Shown piece by piece: positions 33,902 to 42,521 of a stretch of DNA of 42,727 bases. Each line of letters starts with the position of its first letter. Within the stretch, counting starts at the first letter, position 1. Below the pieces are notes generated by a model. It did not search any database and was not told the DNA's origin. It saw nothing but the letters and a program-made list of their open reading frames with translations. The position numbers were made by a program, and so were the translations under genes. Origin of the DNA: CAUZFZ01 sp963579025. GTDB lineage: Bacteria; Planctomycetota; Planctomycetia; Planctomycetales; Planctomycetaceae. Location: contig CAUZFZ010000087.1 of NCBI GenBank assembly GCA_963579025.1, positions 1-42,727 on the forward strand, read 5' to 3'.

Positions 33902-35428
33902 ATGCCTCGCCAACAGAACTCGTTAACCACGCGACCGATTCCGCTCATCGGGTTTCTGTGCCTGATGGCCGGCGGTGGCATGCTGTATTCGTCGCGAGGC
34001 ATCGCCAGACTTTTCGACGAGTCCGGTACGTATCTGCGGGTCACCGGCGGACTGATCGGACTCAGTCTGATGCTCTGGGGTCTGCGGCTGATCTCTGCGC
34101 GTTTCAGTATGCGAACCGGTCAGCACGTCGGCCGCCTGAACCGAAATCGTGTGATGCTGCCGCGCGAAGGCATGATGTATCTACTCGTCATGATCGTAGC
34201 TTTCGTTGCTGCGCTCACCGCTGGAGGCGAAAGGGGCAACATGCTGATGCTCGTGTTTTCGTTCATGGCCGGTCCGTTCGTCGTCAATGGGTGGGTGATC
34301 TTCTCACTGCTGAAAAAGAATCACGTGCGTCGTCGCTTGCCGCGACGCGCCATGGCAGGTGACCTGGTCTCCGTTGAGCTTACTTTGGCCAACGACAAAC
34401 TGTGGTTCTCGACCTGGCTGATGGTCGTACGCGATCACGTGTCACGAGACCGCCACTTGCGACGCCTTGAGACAAACGATGAAGCACTCGAACCGTCAGT
34501 GCTGTTCGCGAGTGTCCGCCCGAAATCCAGCCGCACAGCGTGTTATCAGTTCAGGCCCGGGCATCGAGGGCGTTATTTGTTTGGACCACTGGAAGTCTCG
34601 ACGCGGTTCCCCCTCGGCCTGGTCGAGCGGGGATATATGACTGACGTGCGCGACGAGCTGCTGGTTCATCCGCAGATCGGAGTGTTGTTGCCTGCACGGG
34701 CGGATGATCGTCATCTGGCCGCGGAACTGGTGCAGCGACCGGTCACACAGCGCGGCGTCTTCGAGGATGAGTTTCATCATCTGCGTGATTACCGTCCTGG
34801 CGATAATCCTCGCGACATTCACTGGCGTACGTCCGCGCGTCGAAACGGTCTGATGGTGCGTGAGTTTCACCAGTCACGCGATCGAGGTCTCATTGTGGTG
34901 ATCGAGTTGTGGCAGCCAGAGCGACCGGCTCTGAGTGATCTGGATCGCGTCGAGCTTGCGGTCAGTTTTGCGGCGACGATCTGTGTGAATCACCTGCGAC
35001 AGACACGAGGTGTGGAACAGACAGTGCTGGTATCCGGCCGGACGTCACTGCGTCTGAAGGCTGAGTCTGGTGGATCCGCGATGGAATCAATCCTCGACCG
35101 ACTGGCTGTCGTGCAGGGTGGTGCAGCGGACACGTTCGCAGATCTCGTTGTGGAAGCCGGGCGGGCGATCACGGCAGTGACTCGAGTGGTACTCATTACA
35201 ACACGTCCCAGAGACCTGACTATTGATGAGTTGCCATACGCAAACGACCTGCCGGGAGCCGAGGTCTATCACGCGACTCCGAAAGAACTGTCCCAGTGGT
35301 TCACCCTTGATGATGGAATTCAGAAAAAGGTGGAAGCAAACAATGGAATCACACGGATTGAAGCATCGCCCGTGACACCGACTCCAATGAGCGAGTCTCC
35401 AGATTCCAAATTCAGAATGCCGACCTGA
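33902..35428 (+). CDS. DUF58 domain membrane protein
   Basis: The 508-residue protein has hydrophobic segments at about 12-30, 42-62, 84-104 and 112-135, then a soluble region. The DUF58 core motif lies at residues 291-322: FHHLRDYRPGDNPRDIHWRT followed by SARRNGLMVREF. DUF58 proteins are commonly encoded with a MoxR ATPase, BatA-like VWA proteins and TgpA-type transglutaminases and are thought to act in envelope assembly or metal-centre maturation. Here a transglutaminase gene follows after 5 nt, but no MoxR gene is seen; its usual upstream place is taken by the secretin-N protein gene. The C-terminus after about 480 is Pro/Ser-rich. Confidence 0.88.
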   Translation: MPRQQNSLTTRPIPLIGFLCLMAGGGMLYSSRGIARLFDESGTYLRVTGGLIGLSLMLWGLRLISARFSMRTGQHVGRLNRNRVMLPREGMMYLLVMIVAFVAALTAGGERGNMLMLVFSFMAGPFVVNGWVIFSLLKKNHVRRRLPRRAMAGDLVSVELTLANDKLWFSTWLMVVRDHVSRDRHLRRLETNDEALEPSVLFASVRPKSSRTACYQFRPGHRGRYLFGPLEVSTRFPLGLVERGYMTDVRDELLVHPQIGVLLPARADDRHLAAELVQRPVTQRGVFEDEFHHLRDYRPGDNPRDIHWRTSARRNGLMVREFHQSRDRGLIVVIELWQPERPALSDLDRVELAVSFAATICVNHLRQTRGVEQTVLVSGRTSLRLKAESGGSAMESILDRLAVVQGGAADTFADLVVEAGRAITAVTRVVLITTRPRDLTIDELPYANDLPGAEVYHATPKELSQWFTLDDGIQKKVEANNGITRIEASPVTPTPMSESPDSKFRMPT

Positions 35429-35433
35429 CACAA

Positions 35434-37881
35434 ATGACTCGCGTCTTCCAGATCAGCATCTACTCACTCATCGGACTGGCGGCATTGATGCTTGCCATCG
35501 CCGAAGAGCTGCCGTTGCCGACTGGTCTGACGGTGCCGCTTTCAATGCTTGCTCTTCACTTGAACGAGCAGAAGCGCAGCATTCGGCTAACGACACTATG
35601 GGCAAATATGCTTGGGCTGGGAGCGTTTGGTGTCGCTGGTCTGGAATTGATACTCGCGGGTTTTGCAGGTGCCGGCAGTGCAGCAGAGTTGCGAGTTCTG
35701 GCCGGTGCCCACCTGTTGACATACCTCACGTGGGTTGCACTGTTTCAGGCGAAAGAAGGTCGGCAGTACTGGTGGATGATGGCACTGAGCGTCATGCAGG
35801 TGGCCGTCGGTTCGATCCTCACGCAATCTGGCTCGTTCGGCGCATTACTCATTTGCTATGTGTTCTTTGCACTCTGGACGCTGTCCGTCTATTCGCTGTA
35901 TCAGGCTCAGTTCGGTTTCGATCACGCTGGACGCGAGAGTTCCGATGTCGCGATTGAAGTCACTCAGGTCAGTTCGTCCGCTATGGTTCGCGCCTCGGCA
36001 ACAGGTCTGTCAATGGCGCACCATCGTCCCGACGAAGTTCGTGGTGCCATTCAACTGGACCCGAACGAGACATGGATCAATCCACGATTCGTGATGGGGG
36101 TCGTCAGCACAACGCTGCTTTCACTCGCCGTCGGCCTGACATTCTTCGTACTGATTCCGCGGTTGTGGGTTGGTGGCCGTCAGCAAGCAGGCGAATCGTT
36201 TGATACACCGATCCGCACGGTGACCGGATTTACGGACGAGGTGCAACTGGGTGAGATCGGCCAGATTCTGGAGAGCACTGAACCGGTTTTTCAGGTCCGA
36301 TTCTACGACAGCCGCTCCAATGAAGAGCTGGGTGTCCTTGAGACTGCGAACGAGTTGGGGTTCTCAGAGCCGCTGTTTCGCGGTTCCGTGATGGGACAGT
36401 ATGAGAAGGGTCGCTGGCACGTACTGGAGGAATCCCGCCATGTCACTCCGCTACTTGAGCCTCAGAGCCGGCAGCAGCGCGTCCGGCAGCATTACATTCT
36501 CCACAAGCCCTACTCGAAGACTCTGTTCGCGATGCATCCGGTTAACGGAGCTCAGAGCGGAAAGAACTTTGTTGCACCGGCGATGGACATTGTCACTTCT
36601 ATCCTGATGTCAGCGGACGAGGGACGGACTGTAGAACGACAGATGGAGTACGTCTTATTCGGGTACATCCCCGCACGCGCCGACCAGCGGCCGCGAGTTG
36701 GCCAGGTCAATAACGATCGGGCGGCACGACTTCGCGACGCCGTCAAAGGCAAGCTTCTGCAACTGCCAGGCGGACTGCAGCGTCTCCGCTCACTGGCCGC
36801 GCAGGTCGCGGGAGTGGCGCAGGGAGTCCAGCCGCCGGAAGATGCGCAGGGCCAATCGGACATGCTGCGATCGATCGAGGCGTATTTGCGCAATGAGGAC
36901 GAATTCTCCTACAGCCTCAATGCGAGGATTGTTGATCCAACAATCGACCCTGTCGAAGATTTTCTCTTCAACCGCAAGGATGGGCATTGCGAGTATTATG
37001 CATCCGCCATGGCACTCATGCTCAGGGCAGTGGGTATTCCGTCACGACTGGTCAGTGGCTTCAAAGGTGGGGACTACAACAACCTGTCGGGAGCGTTTGT
37101 CGTGCAGGACCGACACGCTCATGCATGGGTTGAGGCTCAAATTGGCGGCCGGTGGCTTACATGTGACCCCACGCCGGCCGCTGCTCGCGCCGCAAGCGTT
37201 GAAGAGATCGGTGCAGGGCGCAATGCCGCCGCCAGATTTCGCGATCTGTTTTCAGGATTCTGGAACCAGCGTGTTGTCAACATGACCTACGAACACCAGC
37301 GACGTGCGCTGTACGAACCAATTGGCGAGGGGCTGAAATCGATAGTCGAACAGGTCACGAGCCCGTTTGGTTCTAGTGGTCGTGAAGTGGCCAGGTTTCT
37401 GTCGGACCCGCGGCGCTGGTTCAGCCTGCGGACCTTTGTCGCCACAGCCGTACTTTGTCTGATCATCGTCGGACTGCGTCGCCTCTGGCGTCGCTTCTGG
37501 CCGGAACATCAATCGCTGCGGGCGTTTCTTTGGGAGCTGGTGTGTCGATTACGCCGCTGGCTCAGCGCGGGTTCTCGCCCTGAACGGATCGAGTTTTACG
37601 AGCGGTTTGCCACCATCATGGCTCGCAACGGTCTGCGCCGTCAGCGACATCAGACGCCGCTGGAATTCGCCGCGGCGTGCCAGTTGCGGCTCAACGAACT
37701 GTTGACGAAAAACGGCTTGGAGACTTTCCCCGATGACCTCGTGAGACTGTTCTACCGCGTGCGATATGGCAAGAATCCCATCTCTGATCCCGAACGAACG
37801 GTCATTGAGGATTCGCTGCTCCGTCTCAGTACAACACTTCGTCACGTCAATGGCCGCAGTGGTCACGCGCCTCGCTCTTAG
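35434..37881 (+). CDS. TgpA-like membrane transglutaminase-superfamily protein
   Basis: The 815-residue protein opens with a polytopic region (DUF3488-type, about five spans up to residue 145, another at about 220-242). The periplasmic transglutaminase domain has the catalytic triad visible: C519 in DGHCEYYASAMALMLRAVGI, H563 in RHAHAWVEAQ and D578 in WLTCDPTP. A further membrane span lies at about 668-688, and a C-terminal cytoplasmic DUF4129-like helical part contains FYERFATIMARNGLRRQRHQTPLEFA. TgpA of Pseudomonas is essential and envelope-related; the substrate is unknown. It is the third gene of a tight operon with the secretin-N and DUF58 genes. Confidence 0.9.
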   Translation: MTRVFQISIYSLIGLAALMLAIAEELPLPTGLTVPLSMLALHLNEQKRSIRLTTLWANMLGLGAFGVAGLELILAGFAGAGSAAELRVLAGAHLLTYLTWVALFQAKEGRQYWWMMALSVMQVAVGSILTQSGSFGALLICYVFFALWTLSVYSLYQAQFGFDHAGRESSDVAIEVTQVSSSAMVRASATGLSMAHHRPDEVRGAIQLDPNETWINPRFVMGVVSTTLLSLAVGLTFFVLIPRLWVGGRQQAGESFDTPIRTVTGFTDEVQLGEIGQILESTEPVFQVRFYDSRSNEELGVLETANELGFSEPLFRGSVMGQYEKGRWHVLEESRHVTPLLEPQSRQQRVRQHYILHKPYSKTLFAMHPVNGAQSGKNFVAPAMDIVTSILMSADEGRTVERQMEYVLFGYIPARADQRPRVGQVNNDRAARLRDAVKGKLLQLPGGLQRLRSLAAQVAGVAQGVQPPEDAQGQSDMLRSIEAYLRNEDEFSYSLNARIVDPTIDPVEDFLFNRKDGHCEYYASAMALMLRAVGIPSRLVSGFKGGDYNNLSGAFVVQDRHAHAWVEAQIGGRWLTCDPTPAAARAASVEEIGAGRNAAARFRDLFSGFWNQRVVNMTYEHQRRALYEPIGEGLKSIVEQVTSPFGSSGREVARFLSDPRRWFSLRTFVATAVLCLIIVGLRRLWRRFWPEHQSLRAFLWELVCRLRRWLSAGSRPERIEFYERFATIMARNGLRRQRHQTPLEFAAACQLRLNELLTKNGLETFPDDLVRLFYRVRYGKNPISDPERTVIEDSLLRLSTTLRHVNGRSGHAPRS

Positions 37882-38006
37882 ATTCTCAGCCGCGGCTTCA
37901 CTGTGACGATGACTGGTCCATCACCGCATTCACCAGAACGCGGGCATCCGTCCATTCCAGTGAATGCGATAGCTCTCGAAACGAACGCAATAGAACTCGG
38001 CCACTG

Positions 38007-39158
38007 ATGCACGACGCTGACTTTCTTGACGATGACGAGTTTCCGGGAGGTGTCTTTTGCGATGACATCGACGGCGGACGCGCTGGCGCTGTGATCCGAG
38101 CGGACGAACGCGGTATCCGTGCGCGAACGAGCGACGGTCAGGAGTTCTCCGTTCCCTACAACGACTGCAATCTCGAAATGGGCGGAGCCAGCGGTCATAT
38201 GCTGTTCTGCCGGACGTCGGACCGTAGCCTCACAATCTTCTGCGAGGACCGTCGTTTCCCGTCAGCCCTGCAACAATCCAACGCCGGAGCGTTGTTCGAA
38301 CAGATCGAAGAGATTCTGGCCACAGGCCGGCAACAGCGATGGAACAGCCGCCTGACCGTCTGGCTCTTAATTGGCGTTTCATTGTTGGCTCTGATCGGTC
38401 TGTGGTACGGACTGGTGGAAGGAGCCCGTGCTGCGGTTCTTGCTGTGCCATTCACCATCGACGAGAAAATTGGTGAAGCCGCACTGCCGGCGGTAATTGA
38501 GGAATTCGGTGAGCCGCTCGACTGTCCGCCAGCCCAGGAGCAACTGGAGTCGATCGTCGAGCGACTGGCTGACCACGCCACGATTCCCGATGTCAACTTT
38601 TCAGTCACGATTATCGACACACCCATGGTGAATGCCGTCGCGCTGCCTGGCGGGCCGATACTAGTATTTCGTGGCCTGATCGACTCATCGAATTCAGCAG
38701 AAGAACTCGCATCGGTCATCGCCCATGAAATGTCACACGTCACGCTCCGGCATCAAATCGAGGGGATCGCCAGGGCTGTCGGTGTTGTGGCCGCCATCGA
38801 GATCATGCTGGGAGATGTCGGTGGCGTTGTTGCACTCGGTGCCGAGGTTCTGCAGACAGCAGCTCTCAACAACTACTCTCAGGAGCACGAAACGGCAGCC
38901 GATCTGGAAGGTGCTCGAATGATGCATGCCGCGAGCCTCGATCCGCACGCCATGATCGAGATGTTCAAGAACCTCCCCGAACACGACCTGCCGGAGGCAC
39001 TGGACTGGTTGTCAACGCATCCCGATTCTGAAGAACGCATTAACAACGTTCGCGGGCTCCTTGATGAGTTGTCGGACCAGGCATACAGTCCGCTCGACTT
39101 CACGCTTGAAGAGCTGCAGGCACATATCAGTGAAGCAACACAGGACACCGACAACTGA
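38007..39158 (+). CDS. M48 family membrane metalloprotease
   Basis: The 383-residue protein has an N-terminal domain (about 20-105) like those preceding the catalytic part of some M48 enzymes, with GAVIRADERGIRARTSDGQE. A membrane span lies at about 117-137. The peptidase domain follows with H240-E-M-S-H244 and the third zinc ligand E295 in SQEHETAAD. The chain AEELASVIAHEMSHVTLRH is typical of BepA/LoiP/Oma1-type peptidases, which degrade misassembled outer-membrane proteins. It ends with the THPDSEERINNVRGLL signature of the family. It begins 125 nt after the transglutaminase gene in the same direction, so it may belong to the same envelope-quality block, though it could have its own promoter. 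Confidence 0.92.
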   Translation: MHDADFLDDDEFPGGVFCDDIDGGRAGAVIRADERGIRARTSDGQEFSVPYNDCNLEMGGASGHMLFCRTSDRSLTIFCEDRRFPSALQQSNAGALFEQIEEILATGRQQRWNSRLTVWLLIGVSLLALIGLWYGLVEGARAAVLAVPFTIDEKIGEAALPAVIEEFGEPLDCPPAQEQLESIVERLADHATIPDVNFSVTIIDTPMVNAVALPGGPILVFRGLIDSSNSAEELASVIAHEMSHVTLRHQIEGIARAVGVVAAIEIMLGDVGGVVALGAEVLQTAALNNYSQEHETAADLEGARMMHAASLDPHAMIEMFKNLPEHDLPEALDWLSTHPDSEERINNVRGLLDELSDQAYSPLDFTLEELQAHISEATQDTDN

Positions 39159-39278
39159 GTCCGGACAATCAACGTCTCAACTTCAGCGGCGTTGCATAAG
39201 CCCGATCGACGCACGGCGGCCCAGGCCCGACAGACATCATTCCTCGGTAGTCACGCCGATACTTAAGGCCAGATCGAT

Positions 39279-39935
39279 ATGGAAACCGAAGTTCGCAATC
39301 GACCCTCATTCGCCAACATCCGCGTCCAGCTTAGTGCGGGCGACAGCATCATTGCCGAGTCAGATGCCATGGCCAGCATGAGTTCATCGATCGAGATGAG
39401 CACGCGTTTCAACGGCGGCCCGATTCGGGCCGTGGGAAAACGCTTCTTTGGCGGTGAGTCGCTGTTTGTCAATGAGTTCACAACCCACAGTTCGGGCGAA
39501 CTCGTGCTGACTCAGCCGTTCCCCGGCGACATCGAGTGCATCGAACTGAAGGGCAACACACTGTACCTGCAGCCGGGCGCATACGTTGCCAGCGAGCCGG
39601 GCGTCACGCTGGGACTTGGCTGGGCTGGCATCTCCAGCTTCGTCGGACGCGAGGGACTGTTTCGCTTGAAAGTCAGCGGTCATGGTCGCATCTGGTTCGG
39701 AGCCTATGGCGGAATCTTCGTCCGCGAAATTGAAAACGAATACGTCGTCGATACCGGCCACCTCGTGGCGTATGAGCCGACGATCGGAATACGGATGGGG
39801 ATGGCGGGCGGAATCTTCTCGAGCTTCTTCGGTGGTGAAGGTCTCGTCACACGAGTGACTGGTCCCGGACGCATTTACATGCAATCACGATCCATGGGCG
39901 GTCTCGCTGCCTGGACGAACGCGCATCTCTGGTAA
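39279..39935 (+). CDS. AIM24/TIGR00266 family protein, copy 1
   Basis: The 218-residue protein is the first of three tandem relatives. It shows the family pattern: VQLSAGDSIIAESDAMASMSSSIEMST, then FFGGESLFVNEFTTHSSGELVLTQPFPGDIECIEL, GLFRLKVSGHGRIWFGAYGGIF, EYVVDTGHLVAYEP and FFGGEGLVTRVTGPGRIYMQSRS. The fold is a double-psi-type beta structure related to tryptophan RNA-binding attenuator-like proteins. The function in bacteria is unknown, and the mitochondrial homologue Aim24 affects cristae and membrane organisation. No signal peptide is present. It has the shortest N-terminal loop of the three copies, lacking the Lys/Gly-rich insert of copy 2. Confidence 0.88.
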   Translation: METEVRNRPSFANIRVQLSAGDSIIAESDAMASMSSSIEMSTRFNGGPIRAVGKRFFGGESLFVNEFTTHSSGELVLTQPFPGDIECIELKGNTLYLQPGAYVASEPGVTLGLGWAGISSFVGREGLFRLKVSGHGRIWFGAYGGIFVREIENEYVVDTGHLVAYEPTIGIRMGMAGGIFSSFFGGEGLVTRVTGPGRIYMQSRSMGGLAAWTNAHLW

Positions 39936-39984
39936 CTCCCAGTCTTTTTCCGGTGTAACTCTCGACACGAAACAGGACCTCGCC

Positions 39985-40665
39985 ATGCAGTTTGGAATCG
40001 AGGCACGGCCAGCCGCATCCATCGTCCGCCTCAACATGAACGCCGGCGAGACGATTACCTGCGAAGTCGGCGCCATGATTGCGATGTCGACCGGCATGAC
40101 TGTCGAAACATCCGGCAAGAGAAAAGGCGGCAAGGGCGGCCTGATGAAGGGCCTGAAGCGGATGTTTGCCGGCGAGAACTTCTTCCTCAACCACTTCACG
40201 GCACACGAGTCCGACCAGACGCTCATGCTGGGCCCCAAGTTGATGGGCGACGTGATTCATCACGACTTGAATGGAACACTGATTGTTCAGGGCTCGAGCT
40301 GGCTCGCATCGGACACGAATATCGAGATCGACGCGACCTGGCAGGGGCTTGGTAAAGCACTCTTCAGTGGCGAGCGCATGTTCTGGGTGAAATGCTCGGG
40401 AACCGGAGACCTGTTCCTCAGTAGCTTTGGAGCGATTTACGAAGTCGATGTCGATGGCGAGTTCACTGTCGACACCGGCCACATTGTGGCCTTCGATGAC
40501 ACGCTGCAATTCCGAATCGGGAAGGCCGGAAAGAGTCTGATCGGCAGTTTCCTTGGTGGCGAGGGCCTGGTCTGCAAATTCCAGGGCCAGGGCAAGCTGT
40601 ATTGCCAGAGCCACAATCCGCCGTCCTTCGGTCAAATGATCGGGCCGAAACTGAAACCGCGCTGA
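39985..40665 (+). CDS. AIM24/TIGR00266 family protein, copy 2
   Basis: The 226-residue protein follows copy 1 by 49 nt. Conserved parts are LNMNAGETITCEVGAMIAMSTGMTVETSG, a basic glycine-rich loop KRKGGKGGLMKGLKRMFAGE, FFLNHFTAHESDQTLMLGPKLMGDVIHHDL, LFWVKCSGTGDLFLSSFG-like and FTVDTGHIVAFDDTLQF, ending FLGGEGLVCKFQGQGKLYCQSHN. It is the copy closest to the general TIGR00266 consensus. No membrane span or signal is seen, so it is presumably cytoplasmic or peripheral. Adjacent relatives suggest hetero-oligomers, since family members are predicted to assemble as multimers; that is inference. Confidence 0.9.
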   Translation: MQFGIEARPAASIVRLNMNAGETITCEVGAMIAMSTGMTVETSGKRKGGKGGLMKGLKRMFAGENFFLNHFTAHESDQTLMLGPKLMGDVIHHDLNGTLIVQGSSWLASDTNIEIDATWQGLGKALFSGERMFWVKCSGTGDLFLSSFGAIYEVDVDGEFTVDTGHIVAFDDTLQFRIGKAGKSLIGSFLGGEGLVCKFQGQGKLYCQSHNPPSFGQMIGPKLKPR

Positions 40666-40720
40666 GCGGTCGACCCAGCCAGTGATTCACGCAACGCATC
40701 CCACCAACCGGGAATGACTC

Positions 40721-41422
40721 ATGGCGAGCGACGTCCAATTTGAACTGACCCAGCAGCCCGACTTTGCTCTACTGAACGTACAGCTTGAACAGGGCCAGAA
40801 GATCTTCGCCGAGCCATCGGCCATGGCGTCGATGGATCCGACAATACATCTGAAGGCCGGATTCAAGGGTGGACTTGGCAAGACACTCGGCCGAGCACTC
40901 GGCGGCGAGAGCCTGATCATCAACACATTCACCGCCGATCGGGGACCGGGCGAAGTGACGTTCGCACCAGGTGCACCAGGCGACACAGTGCACTACCGCC
41001 TGGACATGGGCGAAATTCTCATGCAGCGTGGCGCCTTCATGTGCCACACCGACGGAGTCGAGGTAACGGGCAAATGGGGTGGCGCAAAGGGCTTCTTCAG
41101 TGGCAAGGGGCTGATTCTGCTGAAGGCATCGGGAACAGGCGACCTATTCTTCAACTCTTATGGCGCACTGATCGAATTGGATGTCCGCGATGAGTACATC
41201 GTAGACACCGGTTACATCGTGGCCTTCGAGAACACGTTGTCCTACGACGTAACAGTCCTGCCCGGTCTTAAGATCGGCGGCAAGATCAAGAGCTTCTTCT
41301 TTGGCGGAGAAGGCCTGGTATGCCGCTTCCGCGGCCAGGGCAAGGTGTGGATCCAGACGCGAAACGTAAATCCATTCCTCACGTGGCTGTACGCGTTCCG
41401 GCCGGTAAAAAACAAAGGCTGA
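40721..41422 (+). CDS. AIM24/TIGR00266 family protein, copy 3
   Basis: The 233-residue protein starts 55 nt after copy 2. It contains LNVQLEQGQKIFAEPSAMASMDPTIHLK, FKGGLGKTLGRALGGESLIINTFTADRGPGEVTFAPGAPGDTVHYRL, MLQRGAF-like (ILMQRGAFMC), GLILLKASGTGDLFFNSYGALIELDV, EYIVDTGYIVAFENTLSY and SFFFGGEGLVCRFRGQGKVWIQTRN. It shares with copies 1 and 2 the GGE, VDTG and GEGLV landmarks but differs in loops, so the three are old paralogues rather than a recent duplication. The gene ends the run; the tRNA-Val promoter begins about 105 nt downstream. Confidence 0.9.
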   Translation: MASDVQFELTQQPDFALLNVQLEQGQKIFAEPSAMASMDPTIHLKAGFKGGLGKTLGRALGGESLIINTFTADRGPGEVTFAPGAPGDTVHYRLDMGEILMQRGAFMCHTDGVEVTGKWGGAKGFFSGKGLILLKASGTGDLFFNSYGALIELDVRDEYIVDTGYIVAFENTLSYDVTVLPGLKIGGKIKSFFFGGEGLVCRFRGQGKVWIQTRNVNPFLTWLYAFRPVKNKG

Positions 41423-41527
41423 AAACAGTCATCGTCTTGAACACGACCCGGTCAGTCCTGTTCTTGCGGCGAACCAGTAACCGTCAGTGAGAAAGCCGAA
41501 CAAACGGAGTACGGCAGCGACTGCAAC

Positions 41528-41556
41528 TTGACTCACAAACAGCAACGACCTATTTT
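41528..41556 (+). promoter_or_regulatory. Sigma70-type promoter of tRNA-Val
   Basis: TTGACT (41528-41533) and TATTTT (41551-41556) are separated by exactly 17 nt. Transcription would start near 41563, about five bases before the mature tRNA. Confidence 0.7.
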
Positions 41557-41567
41557 TCGCCGCCACA

Positions 41568-41641
41568 GGACGATTAGCTCAGTTGGCTAGAGCGCCACGT
41601 TGACATCGTGGAGGTCACTGGTTCAAGTCCAGTATCGTCCA
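41568..41641 (+). tRNA. tRNA-Val (anticodon GAC)
   Basis: A complete cloverleaf is visible. The acceptor stem is GGACGAT (41568-41574) with ATCGTCC (41634-41640). It also has a D arm GCTC...GAGC, an anticodon arm CCACG-TTGACAT-CGTGG with anticodon GAC, a 5-nt variable loop AGGTC, a T arm ACTGG-TTCAAGT-CCAGT and discriminator A at 41641. The CCA end is not encoded and must be added by the CCA-adding enzyme. It decodes GUC and GUU valine codons. A promoter and a terminator flank it closely. Confidence 0.96.
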
Positions 41642-41646
41642 ATCTT

Positions 41647-41682
41647 AAAGCCTTAACTCACAACGAGTTAGGGCTTTTTTAT
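41647..41682 (+). terminator. Intrinsic terminator of tRNA-Val
   Basis: The arms 41647-41659 and 41665-41677 form a 13-bp stem with one wobble and a 5-nt loop, running into T6 (41675-41680) and then ATTTT. It begins six bases after the tRNA. Confidence 0.88.
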
Positions 41683-41960
41683 TTTGGGGCAAATCGGGTT
41701 TCAACGGCGTGTGGCAAATTGTGGGGCAAAAATGGGCTGGTTCCGCCCCGGATTTGCGATCATCTGCCCTCAAATGATGGCCAGCGCAGATCGGCAGCGA
41801 CTCAATCAAGAACGATCCGGCTTGTCTCGCCCATCAGAAGAATGGCGACATCGGGCGGGAAGAATGTCAGGACGCTCGCTGCGAGCGCGTCCTCATCCTC
41901 TGAAATCACTCTCGTGACGAGTGCTTTTCACGCGGTCGCATTCGCGGCCTGACGGTCGCG
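41683..41960. other. Non-coding stretch downstream of tRNA-Val
   Basis: No supported gene. The first part repeats GTGGCAAAT / GGGGCAAA-type units (41684-41735). A hairpin with arms AGGACGC (41869-41875) and GCGTCCT (41887-41893) lies further on. An open frame on the plus strand starts inside the tRNA and is an artefact. Confidence 0.4.
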
Positions 41961-42521
41961 TCATCTGCCCTGATCTTTACTCACACCGTACTTGGTCTGC
42001 ACGAACCCGAAGTCGTACGACTTGCTGCTGATGAGGTTGAGCGAGACATCCTGCTCAAGTGGCCCAAAGAGCGGAATTCCCTGACCAAGCAGGACCGGAA
42101 TGACGGTGATCGTGATCTCGTCAACCAAACCCAATCGAAGAAAACTCTGGATCGTTACGCCTCCGTCCAGATAGATGTGACTCGCTCCCTCTCGCGACAG
42201 CCGTTCCAGCAAGGCAGACGGCTCCTCCGTAGACGACGAAATCGACTTCGGAAGGTCATTGGGGAAAGTGACGGCTGAGTGGCTCAGAACGACACTTTTC
42301 GTTTCGCCGTATGGCCAGACGCCGAACGACAACACCTTCTCGAACGACTTCCGGCCCATCACGAGAACATCAATGGTTGAGAAGAAGTCAGCGTAGCCGC
42401 AATCTTCGCCATTCGGCACTGTGGCGTTCGCAGCGTCCAACCAATCAAGTTCACCGCACTCGCGTGCGATAAAGCCGTCCAAACTTGTCGCGATGAAAGC
42501 GGACACCCTGATGCCATTCAT
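41961..42521 (-). CDS. Dihydrofolate reductase / RibD C-terminal family protein
   Basis: The 186-residue protein has the family layout: IRVSAFIATSLDGFIARECGELDWL at the N-terminus, DVLVMGRKSFEKVL in the middle, and HIYLDGGVTIQSFLRLGLVDEITITVIPVLLGQGIPLFG towards the end. These match YyaP/YwjB-type DHFR-fold proteins, which bind NADPH and reduce an unknown substrate, rather than true folate reductases. It is cytoplasmic, with no signal peptide. AAAGG about 10 nt before ATG 42521 supports the start. It stands alone next to the tRNA-Val and may have arrived with accessory DNA. Confidence 0.9.
   Translation of the reverse strand: MNGIRVSAFIATSLDGFIARECGELDWLDAANATVPNGEDCGYADFFSTIDVLVMGRKSFEKVLSFGVWPYGETKSVVLSHSAVTFPNDLPKSISSSTEEPSALLERLSREGASHIYLDGGVTIQSFLRLGLVDEITITVIPVLLGQGIPLFGPLEQDVSLNLISSKSYDFGFVQTKYGVSKDQGR

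Noticed and set aside
41608..41952. 114-codon frame starting inside tRNA-Val
   Set aside because: It begins with MEVTGSSPVSSN, the usual false translation of a tRNA 3' half, and continues through the terminator.
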